A stretch of 64,000 bases of DNA from Fodinibacter sp963695175 (lineage in GTDB: Bacteria; Actinomycetota; Actinomycetes; Actinomycetales; Dermatophilaceae), in assembly GCA_963695175.1 (NCBI GenBank), contig CAVOGG010000004.1, positions 186,001 to 250,000 of the forward strand, in the 5' to 3' direction. The stretch's first letter is position 1. Every line of letters starts with the position of its first letter. A model generated the notes under the pieces. The model did not search any database. It was not told the DNA's origin and saw only the letters and a list, made by a program, of their open reading frames with translations. Positions 1-11,894 of the stretch are shown piece after piece. The position numbers and the translations under genes were made by a program.

Positions 1-485
1 GCGTGGTCATCTCCGATGCCATCGCCGACACCTTCGCCGAGCGCGCCTTCCCCGGTGGCCTCACCTACTCGGGCCACCCGCTCGCCTGCGCGTCCGCCGT
101 CGCCTCGATCCGGATCTTCGAGGAGGAGGGCATCCTCGAGAACGTGCGCAAGGTGTCCGACACCGTGATCGCGCCCCGCCTGGCCGAGATCGCGCAGAAG
201 CACCCGAGCGTCGGCGAGGTGCGTGGCCTGGGCTACTTCTGGGCGCTCGAGCTCGTCAAGGATGCCGACACCCGCGAGCCGCTCGTCCCCTACAACGCCG
301 GTGGTGCGGCCGCCGGGCCGATGAACGACTTCGCCGCCGCCTGCAAGGCCGAGGGGCTGTGGCCGTTCATCCACTTCAACCGCACCCACGTCGTGCCGCC
401 GTGCACGACGACGGCCGACGACATGGCCGAGGGCCTCGACATCCTCGACCGCGCACTCGAGGTCGCGGACCGGTTCACCGCCTGA
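1..485 (+). CDS. Class III (PLP-dependent) aminotransferase, C-terminal part only
   Basis: This is the last ~160 codons of a gene that begins before the window; the first complete codon is at base 3 and the GTG there is internal. The segment GGLTYSGHPLACASAVAS matches the small-domain entry of class III aminotransferases (4-aminobutyrate, ornithine and omega-amino acid types), followed by the usual C-terminal domain with the HVVPPCTTTADDMAEGLDIL region. The PLP-binding lysine lies upstream and cannot be seen, so the substrate cannot be judged. Its TGA overlaps the next gene's ATG by one base, which suggests translational coupling. Confidence 0.85.
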   Translation, partial: VVISDAIADTFAERAFPGGLTYSGHPLACASAVASIRIFEEEGILENVRKVSDTVIAPRLAEIAQKHPSVGEVRGLGYFWALELVKDADTREPLVPYNAGGAAAGPMNDFAAACKAEGLWPFIHFNRTHVVPPCTTTADDMAEGLDILDRALEVADRFTA

Positions 486-1741
486 TGGGTCTCGCCAACG
501 ACGTCGCGAAGGCCCGGATGATCGGCGGGCGCGGCATCGAGCACCTCCGGGGACGCCGCGAGGCCCGACGGCTGAGCAGCGCTCGACCACCCCTTGCCGA
601 CGACAGCATCGAGGCCGTCGTCTACTTCCCCGACCTGTCGGAGAACGTCTACCAGGTCGACCAGTGGTACGAACCGATGCGACGCCTGGCCGAGCGCCAC
701 CGCGTCGCCGTGGTGACCCGCAAGTGGGGGTCGACCGCGCGGCTGCTGCGCGACTGCCCGCTCCCGGTGGTGCACTGCGACACCATCGAGGAGGTCGAGC
801 GGTTCCTCGACCGGCAACGGGTGCGGGTCATCTTCTACGTGAACCAGAACCAGCAGAACTTCCCGGCGATGCGCTTCGCCGACCCGGCCCACGTCTTCGT
901 CTGCCACGGCGAGTCCGACAAGGACTACATGTCGAGCAACCAGCTCAAGTCCTACGACCACGTGTTCGTCGCGGGCCAGGCTGCGCGAGAACGCATCCGG
1001 CGCAAGCTGATCGGCTTCGACGAGTCACACCTGGTGGAGGTCGGGCGCCCGCAGGTCGACGTGCACCCGGCCGGAGCCGTCCTGCCCCACGACGGGCGCA
1101 CCGTGGTGCTCTACGCCCCCACGACCGAGGGCGACGTGCCGAGCATGCGCTACTCGTCCGTCGCCAGCCACGGGGTCGCGCTCGTGCGGTCCCTCGTGGC
1201 CGACAGGGCCTACCGCGTCATCTACCGCCCACACCCACGCCTCGGCCTCACCGTGCCGGCCTACCGCGCGGCCCACGAGGAGGTCGTGGGCCTCCTGCGC
1301 GATGCCAACGCCGCGGATGCCGGTGCGCAGCACCTGGCCGACACCACCGGCCCGTTCGGCTGGCAGGTCGACGCGGCCGACGTGTGCGTCACGGACATCT
1401 CGGCGGTCGCCTACGACTGGCTCGCCACCGCCAAGCCACTCGTCGTGACCCGGCCCGCGGAGCCCCGCGCCGAGCTGCCCGAGTCGGGACTCGTGCGCGA
1501 GCTCGACCTCCTCGACGCCGCGGATGCCGTTCGCGGCGCCCAGATCGTGGCCGCTGCGGTGGCACACCCCGACGACGCCCACGCTGCCCTGGTGCACCGC
1601 TACTTCGGTGACACCACGCCCGGAGCGAGCATGGAGCGCTTCCTGACGGCCTGCTCGGCGATCATCACCCAGCGCGAGGCGGCGCTCGTCGCCCGCGGGT
1701 CGAACGCAGGCGACCCGGAGTCCGCAGCGGGTCGAGGGTAG
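485..1741 (+). CDS. CDP-glycerol glycerophosphotransferase-like (TagF/TagB-type) protein
   Basis: A 418-residue protein whose ATG shares a base with the upstream stop (TGATG). The C-terminal half has the fold signature of teichoic-acid-type glycerophospho/polyol transferases: VVLYAPTTEGD, then YRPHPRL, then DVCVTDISAVAYDWLATAKP, equivalent to the 'DVLITDYSS..fDF' motif of the TagF family. The N-terminal half (VYFPDLSENVYQVDQW, VFVCHGESDKDYM) looks like the matching acceptor lobe. No membrane segment is evident, so it is probably cytoplasmic or peripheral, acting on cell-wall polymers or glycans. Coupling to an aminotransferase suggests an envelope-sugar or polyol locus extending upstream. The exact donor and acceptor are not inferable. 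Confidence 0.7.
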   Translation: MGLANDVAKARMIGGRGIEHLRGRREARRLSSARPPLADDSIEAVVYFPDLSENVYQVDQWYEPMRRLAERHRVAVVTRKWGSTARLLRDCPLPVVHCDTIEEVERFLDRQRVRVIFYVNQNQQNFPAMRFADPAHVFVCHGESDKDYMSSNQLKSYDHVFVAGQAARERIRRKLIGFDESHLVEVGRPQVDVHPAGAVLPHDGRTVVLYAPTTEGDVPSMRYSSVASHGVALVRSLVADRAYRVIYRPHPRLGLTVPAYRAAHEEVVGLLRDANAADAGAQHLADTTGPFGWQVDAADVCVTDISAVAYDWLATAKPLVVTRPAEPRAELPESGLVRELDLLDAADAVRGAQIVAAAVAHPDDAHAALVHRYFGDTTPGASMERFLTACSAIITQREAALVARGSNAGDPESAAGRG

Positions 1742-1742
1742 G

Positions 1743-1779
1743 GAACACGCCGCTGCGGCTGGACCGGGGCGGCGTGTTC
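1743..1779. terminator. Bidirectional hairpin terminator
   Basis: A perfect 11-bp inverted repeat, GAACACGCCGC (1743-1753) and GCGGCGTGTTC (1769-1779), with a 15-nt loop. It sits directly after the plus-strand stop at 1741 and before the end of the minus-strand gene at 1807, so it can serve both convergent genes. There is no long U-tract, as is common in actinobacteria. Confidence 0.7.
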
Positions 1780-1806
1780 TCCACCTTCGACTGCTCGTGG
1801 CGAGGG

Positions 1807-2394
1807 TCAGGACGTGGTGGCCGCCCGGGCCGGGAGGGTGACGCCGCACTTCTGCGCCGCGGCCTCGAGGTCGGCGCGCACCGACTGGCGCTGCTCCTTG
1901 GTGAGCGGGCCCCACGGACGGGTCACCGCGGCATCCTGCAGGCAGCTGCGCTGCTGGGCGGTGAGGCCGTCCCAGAAGGCGCGGGCCTTCGCGAACGGCA
2001 GGGTGACCTGGCACTTCTGGGCGGCAGCCTCGACCTTGGCGCGCAGGGCGGCGCGCTCGGCATCGTCGAGCTGGCCGACCGGCCGGGAGATGGCGGCGTC
2101 CTCGAGGCAGCTGCGCTGCGCGTCGGTGAGCGTGTTCCACCAGCCGCGAGCGGCGGCGCGGGGGGTGGCGACGTCGGCGGTGGCGTCGCCGATCGTGTCG
2201 GCTGCGGTGCCGACGCGGTGACGTGACCACCCTCGGGATGCCGGCTGGCGGGCGCCGCGAGGAAACCTCGCGATCCGCTGGAGATCGCTCCCCCACTGCG
2301 GAGTCAGGAGCGCTTCGCCCGCTCCGGAGTTTCTCGCCGAGTCAGGGTCGAGTACGGCCCTGACTGCGCGAAGTGCTCCTGACTTCGCGGACAC
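1807..2394 (-). CDS. Two-repeat cysteine protein, N-terminus uncertain (possibly 5'-truncated)
   Basis: The confident part is bases 1807-2226. It encodes two ~45-residue tandem repeats, starting WWNTLTDAQRSCLEDAAISR and FWDGLTAQQRSCLQDAAVTR, each with a Cys after QRS and a second Cys in AAAQKC. This arrangement suggests two small disulfide- or metal-stabilised helical modules. I recognise no family. No ATG, GTG or TTG occurs in frame before the repeats until GTG at 2394, and that start would translate through a palindromic sequence (2298-2388). The natural 5' end, perhaps a signal peptide, may have been lost when this junction formed. Function unknown. Confidence 0.5.
   Translation of the reverse strand: MSAKSGALRAVRAVLDPDSARNSGAGEALLTPQWGSDLQRIARFPRGARQPASRGWSRHRVGTAADTIGDATADVATPRAAARGWWNTLTDAQRSCLEDAAISRPVGQLDDAERAALRAKVEAAAQKCQVTLPFAKARAFWDGLTAQQRSCLQDAAVTRPWGPLTKEQRQSVRADLEAAAQKCGVTLPARAATTS
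2256..2388. repeat. Nested palindromic element at a gene-remnant junction
   Basis: Four inverted repeats are packed into ~130 bases. They are CGCGAGG-AAA-CCTCGCG (2256-2272), a 21-bp outer stem 2298-2318/2368-2388 (core AGTCAGGAGCGCTTCGC against GCGAAGTGCTCCTGACT, with two G-T pairs), the palindrome CTCCGGAG (2322-2329) and an inner stem AGTCAGGG (2340-2347)/CCCTGACT (2358-2365). It separates a histidine kinase lacking its 5' part from a minus-strand gene lacking a clear start. It could be a REP- or MITE-like mobile palindrome or an old insertion scar; no other copy was recognised by eye in the window. Confidence 0.55.
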
Positions 2395-2760
2395 GGTCAC
2401 CGCCCCGAGTCGCTCGTCGTCACCGGCGACCGCGACCGGCTGACCCAGGCGCTGGTGGGCCTCACCTCGAACGCCGTGCGGCACACCCCCGCGGGCACCC
2501 CCGTGTGGCTGTCGGTGGTCGAGCTGCCGGGCTCGGTACGCGTCGACGTGGCAGACGCGGGGCCCGGCGTCCCGCCCGAGCACCTGCCACACGTCTTCGA
2601 GCGGTTCCACCGGGTCGACCGGGGCCGAGCGTCGGCCAGCGGCGGCACCGGACTGGGGCTGGCCATCGTCGACGCCATCGCCCGGGCGCACGGCGGCTCG
2701 GCGAGCGTGACCTCCCGACTCGGGCACGGCTCGACCTTCTCGATCACCCTCCGGACGTAG
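2383..2760 (+). pseudogene. Sensor histidine kinase remnant (HATPase domain only)
   Basis: The open frame follows a stop at 2380-2382 and encodes only the catalytic ATPase domain of a two-component kinase. An N-box (TSNAVRHTPAG), G1 box (DAGPGVPPE), F box (VFERFHRVDRG) and G2 box (GGTGLGLAIV) are all intact, ending at TAG 2758-2760. The sensor, HAMP and phospho-acceptor (H-box) regions are absent, and no response regulator is adjacent. A GTG at 2455 could start a shorter 101-residue product. The gene appears to have lost its 5' part at the palindromic junction just upstream, so it is unlikely to signal on its own. Confidence 0.65.
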
Positions 2761-2871
2761 GCCGGCCACCGGCTGTGGACGACATGCCGGGAATGTCAGG
2801 TACACGGCATACGGTTGGTGGTTCAGGATTCGGGCGAGCAGGCCCGACGGACACGTCGCGGAGGTCGTGTG

Positions 2872-6180
<3,309 letters not shown>

Positions 6181-6238
6181 GCGCCGTCCGGCCCTTCGCC
6201 GCCCCCGCGCCATGGTCACGTGGACCGGGTGGACCGGT

Positions 6239-7264
6239 TCAGGAACGTCCGAGCGCCCGGACACCCGCCGCCATCAGCTCCGGCACCGCGCGCTCGGCGC
6301 CGGCCGCGCTCGAGTCGGCGGCCGCACCCTGCCTGGCCCGGTAGCTGATCCCCTGGGCGATGACGGCCAGCTTGAAGTTCGCCAGGGCCAGGTAGAACGG
6401 CCAGTGCCGCAGGTCCACCCCGCGCAGCACGGCGTACTTCTCGGCCAGCGCGTCGCCGGACGGCAGCCGGTCGCTCGCCCAGGCCGCCTCGACCCCGAGG
6501 ATCGCGTCGAGCTCGGGCTGCCGGTAGACGCACATCAGGGCGACGTCGGTCTGCACGTCGCCGATCGTCGCGAGCTCCCAGTCGACGACCGCCAGCACCT
6601 TGGTGATGTCGTCGACGGCGAGCAGGGTGTTGTCGATCCGGTAGTCCCCGTGGACGATCCCGATCTGACCCGGCGTCGTGGGCAGCGACGAGACGAGCAG
6701 GTCGTGCAGCCGTGACGCGTCGGCGAGGTCCTCGCTCTTCACCTCGGTCCACTGCCGCCACCAGAGCCGCACCTGCCGCTCGAGGAAGCCGTCCGGCCGC
6801 CCGAACCCGTCGAGCGCGACGTCGTCGAGGTCGACCGAGTGCAGGTCGGCGAGCACCCGCACCAGCTCGTGGGCGCAGGCCTCCAGCTCGACCGCCGGGT
6901 GGGCGTCGAGCTGAGAGCGGGTGCGCACCACCTGGCCGTGCACGTACCCGGTCACCGCGAACGGCGCTCCCAGCACGGACGCGTCCTCGCACAGCGCGAC
7001 CGCGGGAGCGACCGGCACGGCGCTGTCCCGCAGCGCGTGCGTCACGCGCCACTCCCGGGCCACGTCGTGCGCCGACGGCGTCAGCCCGGATGCCGGCGGA
7101 CGCCGCGCCACCCACTCGCTCACCCCGTCGGTCACGGCGAAGGTGAGGTTCGACTTCCCTCCACTGATCAGCTCCCCGTCGAGCGGCCCGGCCACCGTGA
7201 CGCCGTGGGCCTCGAGGTACCCACGCAGCGCGGTGAGGTCGAGGAGCGGCAGGTCGCGGGTCAC
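6239..7264 (-). CDS. APH-fold phosphotransferase, ACAD10/11-kinase-like (COG3173 type)
   Basis: A 341-residue GTG-started kinase and the last gene of the minus-strand cluster. ISGGKSNLTFAV and WVARRPPASGLTPSAHDV near the N-terminus are typical of the acyl-CoA-associated APH family (the kinase half of animal ACAD10/ACAD11 and bacterial LvaA). The catalytic loop HGDYRIDN lies near residues 203-210 and the metal-binding VDWELATIGD near 225. Relatives phosphorylate the hydroxyl of 4-hydroxyacyl-CoA so that an acyl-CoA dehydrogenase-like enzyme can eliminate phosphate. An SDR lies 43 bases upstream and an acyl-CoA dehydrogenase is divergent at the far end of the cluster. The substrate is inferred; antibiotic resistance is unlikely. 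Confidence 0.85.
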   Translation of the reverse strand: MTRDLPLLDLTALRGYLEAHGVTVAGPLDGELISGGKSNLTFAVTDGVSEWVARRPPASGLTPSAHDVAREWRVTHALRDSAVPVAPAVALCEDASVLGAPFAVTGYVHGQVVRTRSQLDAHPAVELEACAHELVRVLADLHSVDLDDVALDGFGRPDGFLERQVRLWWRQWTEVKSEDLADASRLHDLLVSSLPTTPGQIGIVHGDYRIDNTLLAVDDITKVLAVVDWELATIGDVQTDVALMCVYRQPELDAILGVEAAWASDRLPSGDALAEKYAVLRGVDLRHWPFYLALANFKLAVIAQGISYRARQGAAADSSAAGAERAVPELMAAGVRALGRS

Positions 7265-7307
7265 CCGGTCGCTCCGCGAGAGCCCGGCGCCGGGGGCGCG
7301 AGGCCGC

Positions 7308-8057
7308 TCACGCCGAGTACCCCGAGGTCCCCGCGCGGCTGATGACGAGCTCGTTGACGACGGTCCGGGGCGAGAGGTCGAGCAGGGCCAGCACTGCGGT
7401 CACGACGTCCTCGACGGGGATCATCGCCTCGGGCGGCACGCTGTCGTGGACCCACGCGCTCATGTCGGTGTCGACGTACCCGGGCGCGATCGCCGTGGCG
7501 GTGACCCCGTTCCCGGACTCCTCGGCGTTGAGCCCGCGGCACAGGGCGATGAGCGCGGCCTTCGTCGCGCCGTAGACGGACAGCCCCGGCTCGGCGTAGA
7601 CACCGCCGATGGAGGCGAGCGCCACGACCTTCGCCCCCCGCGCGGGGCGGGCGGCGGCCGCCGCGCGGAGCAACGGCATCCCCTCGCTGACCAGGAGGAA
7701 GGGAGCACGGGTGTTGAGCGCGAACTGCTTGTCGTAGCGCGACACCGGGTAGCCGGCGAGCGGCGCCGCCGAGCCCACCCCGGCAGCGAGCACCATCGCG
7801 TCGAGCGAGCCGAACGCCGACCCGTGCGCCGCCAGCGCCGTGGATGCCGCGTCGGGGTCCGCGAGGTCGGCGGCGACCGTCTGCACGAGCGCGGCGCCCG
7901 AGGCACGAGCCTCGACCGCCGCCGCCTCGAGCCGCTCGGGGTCGCGCGCCACGAGGGTCAGCGACCACCCCCGCCGCGCCAGGGCGAGGGCGATGCCGTG
8001 ACCGATGCCCCGCGAGGCACCGGTGACGAGGGCCGAGGGCGGCGCGGGCGTGGTCAC
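7308..8057 (-). CDS. Short-chain dehydrogenase/reductase (SDR)
   Basis: 249 residues from a GTG that overlaps the TetR gene's stop by 4 bases. The N-terminal NAD(P) motif TGASRGIG (residues ~12-19) and the catalytic YGATK segment, with an upstream serine (ASIGGVY), make it a complete classical SDR. Within this operon it is the obvious candidate for interconverting a keto and a hydroxy group on the substrate (LvaD-like role: 4-oxoacyl to 4-hydroxyacyl), but SDR sequence alone does not fix substrate or direction. Confidence 0.88.
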   Translation of the reverse strand: MTTPAPPSALVTGASRGIGHGIALALARRGWSLTLVARDPERLEAAAVEARASGAALVQTVAADLADPDAASTALAAHGSAFGSLDAMVLAAGVGSAAPLAGYPVSRYDKQFALNTRAPFLLVSEGMPLLRAAAAARPARGAKVVALASIGGVYAEPGLSVYGATKAALIALCRGLNAEESGNGVTATAIAPGYVDTDMSAWVHDSVPPEAMIPVEDVVTAVLALLDLSPRTVVNELVISRAGTSGYSA

Positions 8058-8707
8058 GTCGCCTCCGGCGAGGACTGGTCGGCGTGGCCGACGATGGACC
8101 GGGCGATCGCGCGGTAGCGCTCGAGCAGCTCCTCGACCGACAGGCCACCGTCGGGCCGGTACCAGGTGGCCACCCCGACGCAGAGTGACGCGATCGAGCG
8201 GCTGGCGTCGGCCGGGTAGGGGGTCGAGAACGCGCCCGCGGTGACCCCGTCGAGGATCACCCGGTCGAGCATCCGCTGCTGCTCGTCACGCTTGGCGACG
8301 TAGCGCTCGCGGTACCCGGGCTCGAGGCTCCTCAGCTCGGCGGTCGAGACCATCGCGGACTGGCGTCGGTACATGTGGAAGAGCAACAGCGACTCCACGA
8401 GCGCGTCGAACTGGGCGCGCGGGTCCTCATCCGCGGTGTCGAGCGCCTGGCGGCTGCGGGTCAGCAGCTCGTCGATGATCACCGTCATCAGCTCGAAGAG
8501 GATGTCCTGCTTGGACGGGTAGTAGTGGTAGACCCCGGGCACCGACAGCCCGGAGCGCTGCGCCAGGTCGCGGGTCGTGGTGCCGTGGTAGCCGTGCTCG
8601 GAGAACGCCTGCAGCGCGGCCTCGAGGATCCGCGGGTACTCGACCGGCCCGTAGTCGCGCCAGTCGACCGGCTGGGCCGGGTCCTCGTGGAGGGCTTCTC
8701 GGCTCAT
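8054..8707 (-). CDS. TetR-family transcriptional regulator
   Basis: 217 residues, ATG start overlapping the ligase stop (ATGA). The N-terminal helix-turn-helix reads YPRILEAALQAFSEHGYHG then LSVPGVYHYYPSKQDILFE, a canonical TetR DNA-binding domain (residues ~25-75) with a larger ligand-binding C-terminal domain. Such regulators in catabolic operons often sense an acyl-CoA or the substrate. It has no promoter of its own, being embedded in the operon, and its probable operator is the 16-bp palindrome at 15887-15902 between the monooxygenase and acyl-CoA dehydrogenase genes. This implies feedback control of the whole cluster. Confidence 0.9.
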   Translation of the reverse strand: MSREALHEDPAQPVDWRDYGPVEYPRILEAALQAFSEHGYHGTTTRDLAQRSGLSVPGVYHYYPSKQDILFELMTVIIDELLTRSRQALDTADEDPRAQFDALVESLLLFHMYRRQSAMVSTAELRSLEPGYRERYVAKRDEQQRMLDRVILDGVTAGAFSTPYPADASRSIASLCVGVATWYRPDGGLSVEELLERYRAIARSIVGHADQSSPEAT

Positions 8708-10689
8708 GTCTCACTTCCCCTTCCCCTGGATCGCGCGAACGTGACGATGACATCGAGTGCCTCGGGGTCGTCGACCGCCCCGCGGGTGAGGACGGCGTCC
8801 GGGTCGGCACCCTGCAGGATGCGCTTGACCGGTACCTCGAGCCGCTTACCCGTTTTCGTGTGGGGCAGCCGTCGTAGGAGTATCACGTCGTCGGGAACGT
8901 GTCGGGGCGAGGTGCGCTCCCTGATCCGCTCACGGATCCGGCGGGTGAGGTCGACCGGCTCGGCGCCGTCGCGCGGCACGACGAACAGCGGGAACCAGTA
9001 ACCGCCGTCCCGCTGCTCGACCCCGACGGCGAGCGCGTCCTCGACGTCCGGCATCCCGCCGATGGCCTCGTAGATCTCCGCGGACCCGAGCCGCACGCCC
9101 GAACGGTTGATCGTGGCGTCGGACCGCCCCAGGATCACGGCCGTGCCGCGCTCGGTGAGCAGCATCAGGTCGCCCTGTCGCCAGAACCCGGGAAAGCTCG
9201 AGAAGTAGGTGTCGTGCAGCCTGGTTCCGTCCGGGTCGTCCCAGAACCGCAGCGGCATCGAGGGCATCGGCTCGGTGATGACCATCTCCCCGGGATCCCC
9301 CGGCGCGACCGGCTCCCCCGCGGCGTCCCAGACCTGCAGCGACACCCCCAGCGCGACGGCGGAGATCTCGCCGTCGACGACCGGTGTGGTGGGGGCGCTG
9401 GCGACGAAGATCCCGACGATGTCGGTGCCCCCGCTCATCGAGCCGAGCTGGATGCGCTCCCCCACGTGCTCACGCACCCACGCGTTGGCGGATGCCGGCA
9501 GCACCGACCCCGTCGCCCCGATGAGCCGCACGGCCGACAGGTCGAGGTCGTGCCCGGGCTCCAGGCCGGCCCGCTCCGACGCCTCGAGGTAGGCCGGGCT
9601 GGTGCCGAAGACGGTCACGCCGAGGTCGGCCACGACGCGCCAGAGCGCGTCCGGCCCGGGCGACGTCGGGCGCCCGTCGAAGAGCACGATCGTCGCGCCG
9701 TGGAGGAGCCCGCAGACCTGGGCGTTCCACATCATCCAGTTCGGCGTCGTGAACCAGAAGAAGACGTCGCCCTCGTGCAGGTCCATGTGCAGGCCGGGCG
9801 ACACCAGCTGCTCCAGGAGCACCCCGCCGTGCCCGTGCACGATCCCCTTGGGCTTGCCGGTCGTGCCGGACGTGAAGAGCACCCACAGCGGGTGGTCGAA
9901 GGGCACCGCCTCGGGCCGGCCGTCGGGGGTGGCCGCCAGGGCCTCGGCCCAGGTGCTGGAGTGCGCGTCGGGGGCCGGGCTCGTGATGCCGCCGGTGGCC
10001 ACCGTGATGGTGTGCGCGAGGTCGGGGAGCAGGTCGCGCAGCTCACTCACCTCGCTGCGGCGGTCGTGGGCACGCCCGCCGAACCGGTACCCCGACCCGG
10101 CGATGAGCACCTTCGGCGTGAGCTGTCCGAGACGGTCGGCCGCGGCCGAGGAGGCGTAGTCGAGCCCCGCCTGCGCCCAGACCGCACCGATCAGCGCCAC
10201 CGCCGTGAACGCGACGACGCCCTCGAGACAGTTCGGGAGGTAGCCGACGACCCGGTCGCCCGGGCCGACCCCCAGCCCGCGAAGTCGTCCGGCCACCGCG
10301 GCCGCCTGCGCGCGCAGCTGGCCGAAGGTCAGGGACGAGCGTTCGCCGGCCTCGGTGACGAGCACGACCGCCTCGCGCTCGGCCGCGCCGTGACGCAGCA
10401 GGTGCTGCCCGAAGTTCAGCCTCCCACCGGGGAACCAGACCGCGCCCGGCATCCGGCGCTCGGCGAGCGCGACCCGCGGCGGGGCGACCCACTCGACCTC
10501 GAAGAAGTCGGCGACCGCCCCCCAGAACTCGCCTGGGAAGGCGGCCGACCACGCGTGCAGCTCGGCGTAGTCGGAGACGTCGCACAGGTCGGCACGCCCC
10601 GTGGCAACCAGCCAGTCCGCGAAGCGGACGATCCGGGTGGCCGGGAGTGCCGCGGGGTCCGGCACCCAGCCGGGTGCGGGGGCGCTCAC
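8704..10689 (-). CDS. Acetoacetate-CoA ligase-like acyl-CoA synthetase
   Basis: 661 residues from a GTG overlapping the permease stop (GTGA). It is the full length of acetoacetyl-CoA synthetases, with the N-terminal ACAS-type region (FADWLVATGRADLCDVSDY), the P-loop-like motif VLFTSGTTGKPKGIVHG, GRSDATINRSGVRLGSAEIY in the hinge, and the C-terminal KTGKRLEVPVKR carrying the catalytic lysine. The family activates acetoacetate or similar short keto acids to CoA thioesters with ATP. Here it probably activates the imported or monooxygenase-derived acid before the SDR and kinase steps; a gamma-keto acid such as levulinate is a possible alternative substrate. Confidence 0.88.
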   Translation of the reverse strand: MSAPAPGWVPDPAALPATRIVRFADWLVATGRADLCDVSDYAELHAWSAAFPGEFWGAVADFFEVEWVAPPRVALAERRMPGAVWFPGGRLNFGQHLLRHGAAEREAVVLVTEAGERSSLTFGQLRAQAAAVAGRLRGLGVGPGDRVVGYLPNCLEGVVAFTAVALIGAVWAQAGLDYASSAAADRLGQLTPKVLIAGSGYRFGGRAHDRRSEVSELRDLLPDLAHTITVATGGITSPAPDAHSSTWAEALAATPDGRPEAVPFDHPLWVLFTSGTTGKPKGIVHGHGGVLLEQLVSPGLHMDLHEGDVFFWFTTPNWMMWNAQVCGLLHGATIVLFDGRPTSPGPDALWRVVADLGVTVFGTSPAYLEASERAGLEPGHDLDLSAVRLIGATGSVLPASANAWVREHVGERIQLGSMSGGTDIVGIFVASAPTTPVVDGEISAVALGVSLQVWDAAGEPVAPGDPGEMVITEPMPSMPLRFWDDPDGTRLHDTYFSSFPGFWRQGDLMLLTERGTAVILGRSDATINRSGVRLGSAEIYEAIGGMPDVEDALAVGVEQRDGGYWFPLFVVPRDGAEPVDLTRRIRERIRERTSPRHVPDDVILLRRLPHTKTGKRLEVPVKRILQGADPDAVLTRGAVDDPEALDVIVTFARSRGRGSET

Positions 10690-11894
10690 CTGCGCCCCGG
10701 CAGGAGCGACCCTCGGCTGAGCACGACGTCGACCGCCACGGCCAGGATGAGCACGACCCCGGTGGCGAAGAACTGAACCTCGGTCGACAGGCCGAGCAGC
10801 TGCACGCCGTTGCTGATCGACCCGATGACCAGCGCGCCGAGCAGCGCCGACCAGACCGAGCCACGCCCACCGAACAGGCTGGTGCCCCCGACGACGGCGG
10901 CGGCGATCGCGTTGAGCATGAGGGGCCCGGCGCCCGAGGAGACGGAGACCCCGAGCTGGCGCGAGGAGTCGACCATGCCGGCGACGGCGGCGCAGGCGCC
11001 GAGCACGAGGAACGAGTAGAGCACCATCCGTCGCACCGGGATGCCGGCCCGCTGGGCGGCCTCGCGGTCGCCGCCGACGGCGTACAGGTGCGTGCCGTAG
11101 CGGGTCTGGGTGGTCCAGTACCAGGCGACGAGCAGCATCACCGCGAGGATCAGGACCGGCAGCGGGAGCCCGCGCTGGCGGCTGAGCACGAAGACGACCG
11201 CGAACAGGCCCACCGCGGCCACCACCGAGGGCACGACGACGTTGCGGACGAGGGAGGTCTGCGACCCGGTGCTCATCCGCTCGCGGTGCTGGAAGAGGCG
11301 GTAGCCCGCGAAGGCGAGCGAACCGAGCGCGGCGAGAACGTAGCTCGCGCCCGCGGGGATCGTCGTGCTGGCGAGCAGGGCCAGCGGCGTGCCGGCGATG
11401 CTGATCGTGAACTCCTCGGGGAGCACGACGAGGATCAGTCCCTGCAGGATCACCATGCCGCCGAGGGTCACGATGAGCGACGGCACCCCGAACGAGATGA
11501 CCAGGGCTTCGATGAACGTCACGAGCATGCCGAAGGCCACCGCGGCCACGATCCCCACGGCCAGCGGCATCCCGTGGATGACGACGAACGTGCCGGCGAC
11601 CGCCGCGCAGACGCCGGACAGCGCCGCCGACGACAGGTCGATCTCGCCGACGAGCAGGACGAAGACGATGCCGAGCGACAGGATCGCCGTCGTGACGATC
11701 TGCAGGGTGAGGTTCGTGAGGTTGCCGAAGCTGAGGTAGAAGTGGCTCTGGCTGTAGAAGACGGCCCAGATCAGGGCGAGCGTGATCAGCACCGGGATGC
11801 TGCGCGGCATCCGGGCTGCCGTCTGGATCGCCCGGCCCAGCCCGGTGGTCTGCTCGGCCACGGGTGCCACGGCCGGTTGCGTGGTCGTCGTCAT
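10686..11894 (-). CDS. CUT2-type ABC transporter permease (XylH/FrcC-like)
   Basis: 402 residues from ATG 11894, which shares a base with the ATPase stop (TGATG). Around ten hydrophobic helices are evident, with typical branched/CUT2 permease features: GIVFVLLVGEIDLSSAALSG, the cytoplasmic loop YAVGGDREAAQRAGIPVRRM (the EAA-like coupling segment) and ISNGVQLLGLSTEVQFF near the C-terminus. One permease gene presumably forms a homodimer. It works with the ATPase and lipoprotein upstream. Such systems usually import monosaccharides or small polyols, but the neighbouring acyl-CoA genes argue for another small oxygenated compound. Confidence 0.9.
   Translation of the reverse strand: MTTTTQPAVAPVAEQTTGLGRAIQTAARMPRSIPVLITLALIWAVFYSQSHFYLSFGNLTNLTLQIVTTAILSLGIVFVLLVGEIDLSSAALSGVCAAVAGTFVVIHGMPLAVGIVAAVAFGMLVTFIEALVISFGVPSLIVTLGGMVILQGLILVVLPEEFTISIAGTPLALLASTTIPAGASYVLAALGSLAFAGYRLFQHRERMSTGSQTSLVRNVVVPSVVAAVGLFAVVFVLSRQRGLPLPVLILAVMLLVAWYWTTQTRYGTHLYAVGGDREAAQRAGIPVRRMVLYSFLVLGACAAVAGMVDSSRQLGVSVSSGAGPLMLNAIAAAVVGGTSLFGGRGSVWSALLGALVIGSISNGVQLLGLSTEVQFFATGVVLILAVAVDVVLSRGSLLPGRR

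Noticed and set aside
6239..7264. Aminoglycoside resistance kinase
   Set aside because: The N-terminal pattern and neighbours match the acyl-CoA-linked COG3173 group, not antibiotic kinases.
8899..10776. Long plus-strand open frame opposite the acetoacetyl-CoA-synthetase-like ligase
   Set aside because: Composition is the typical GC-rich shadow (Arg/Pro/Gly), with no domain and no ribosome site.
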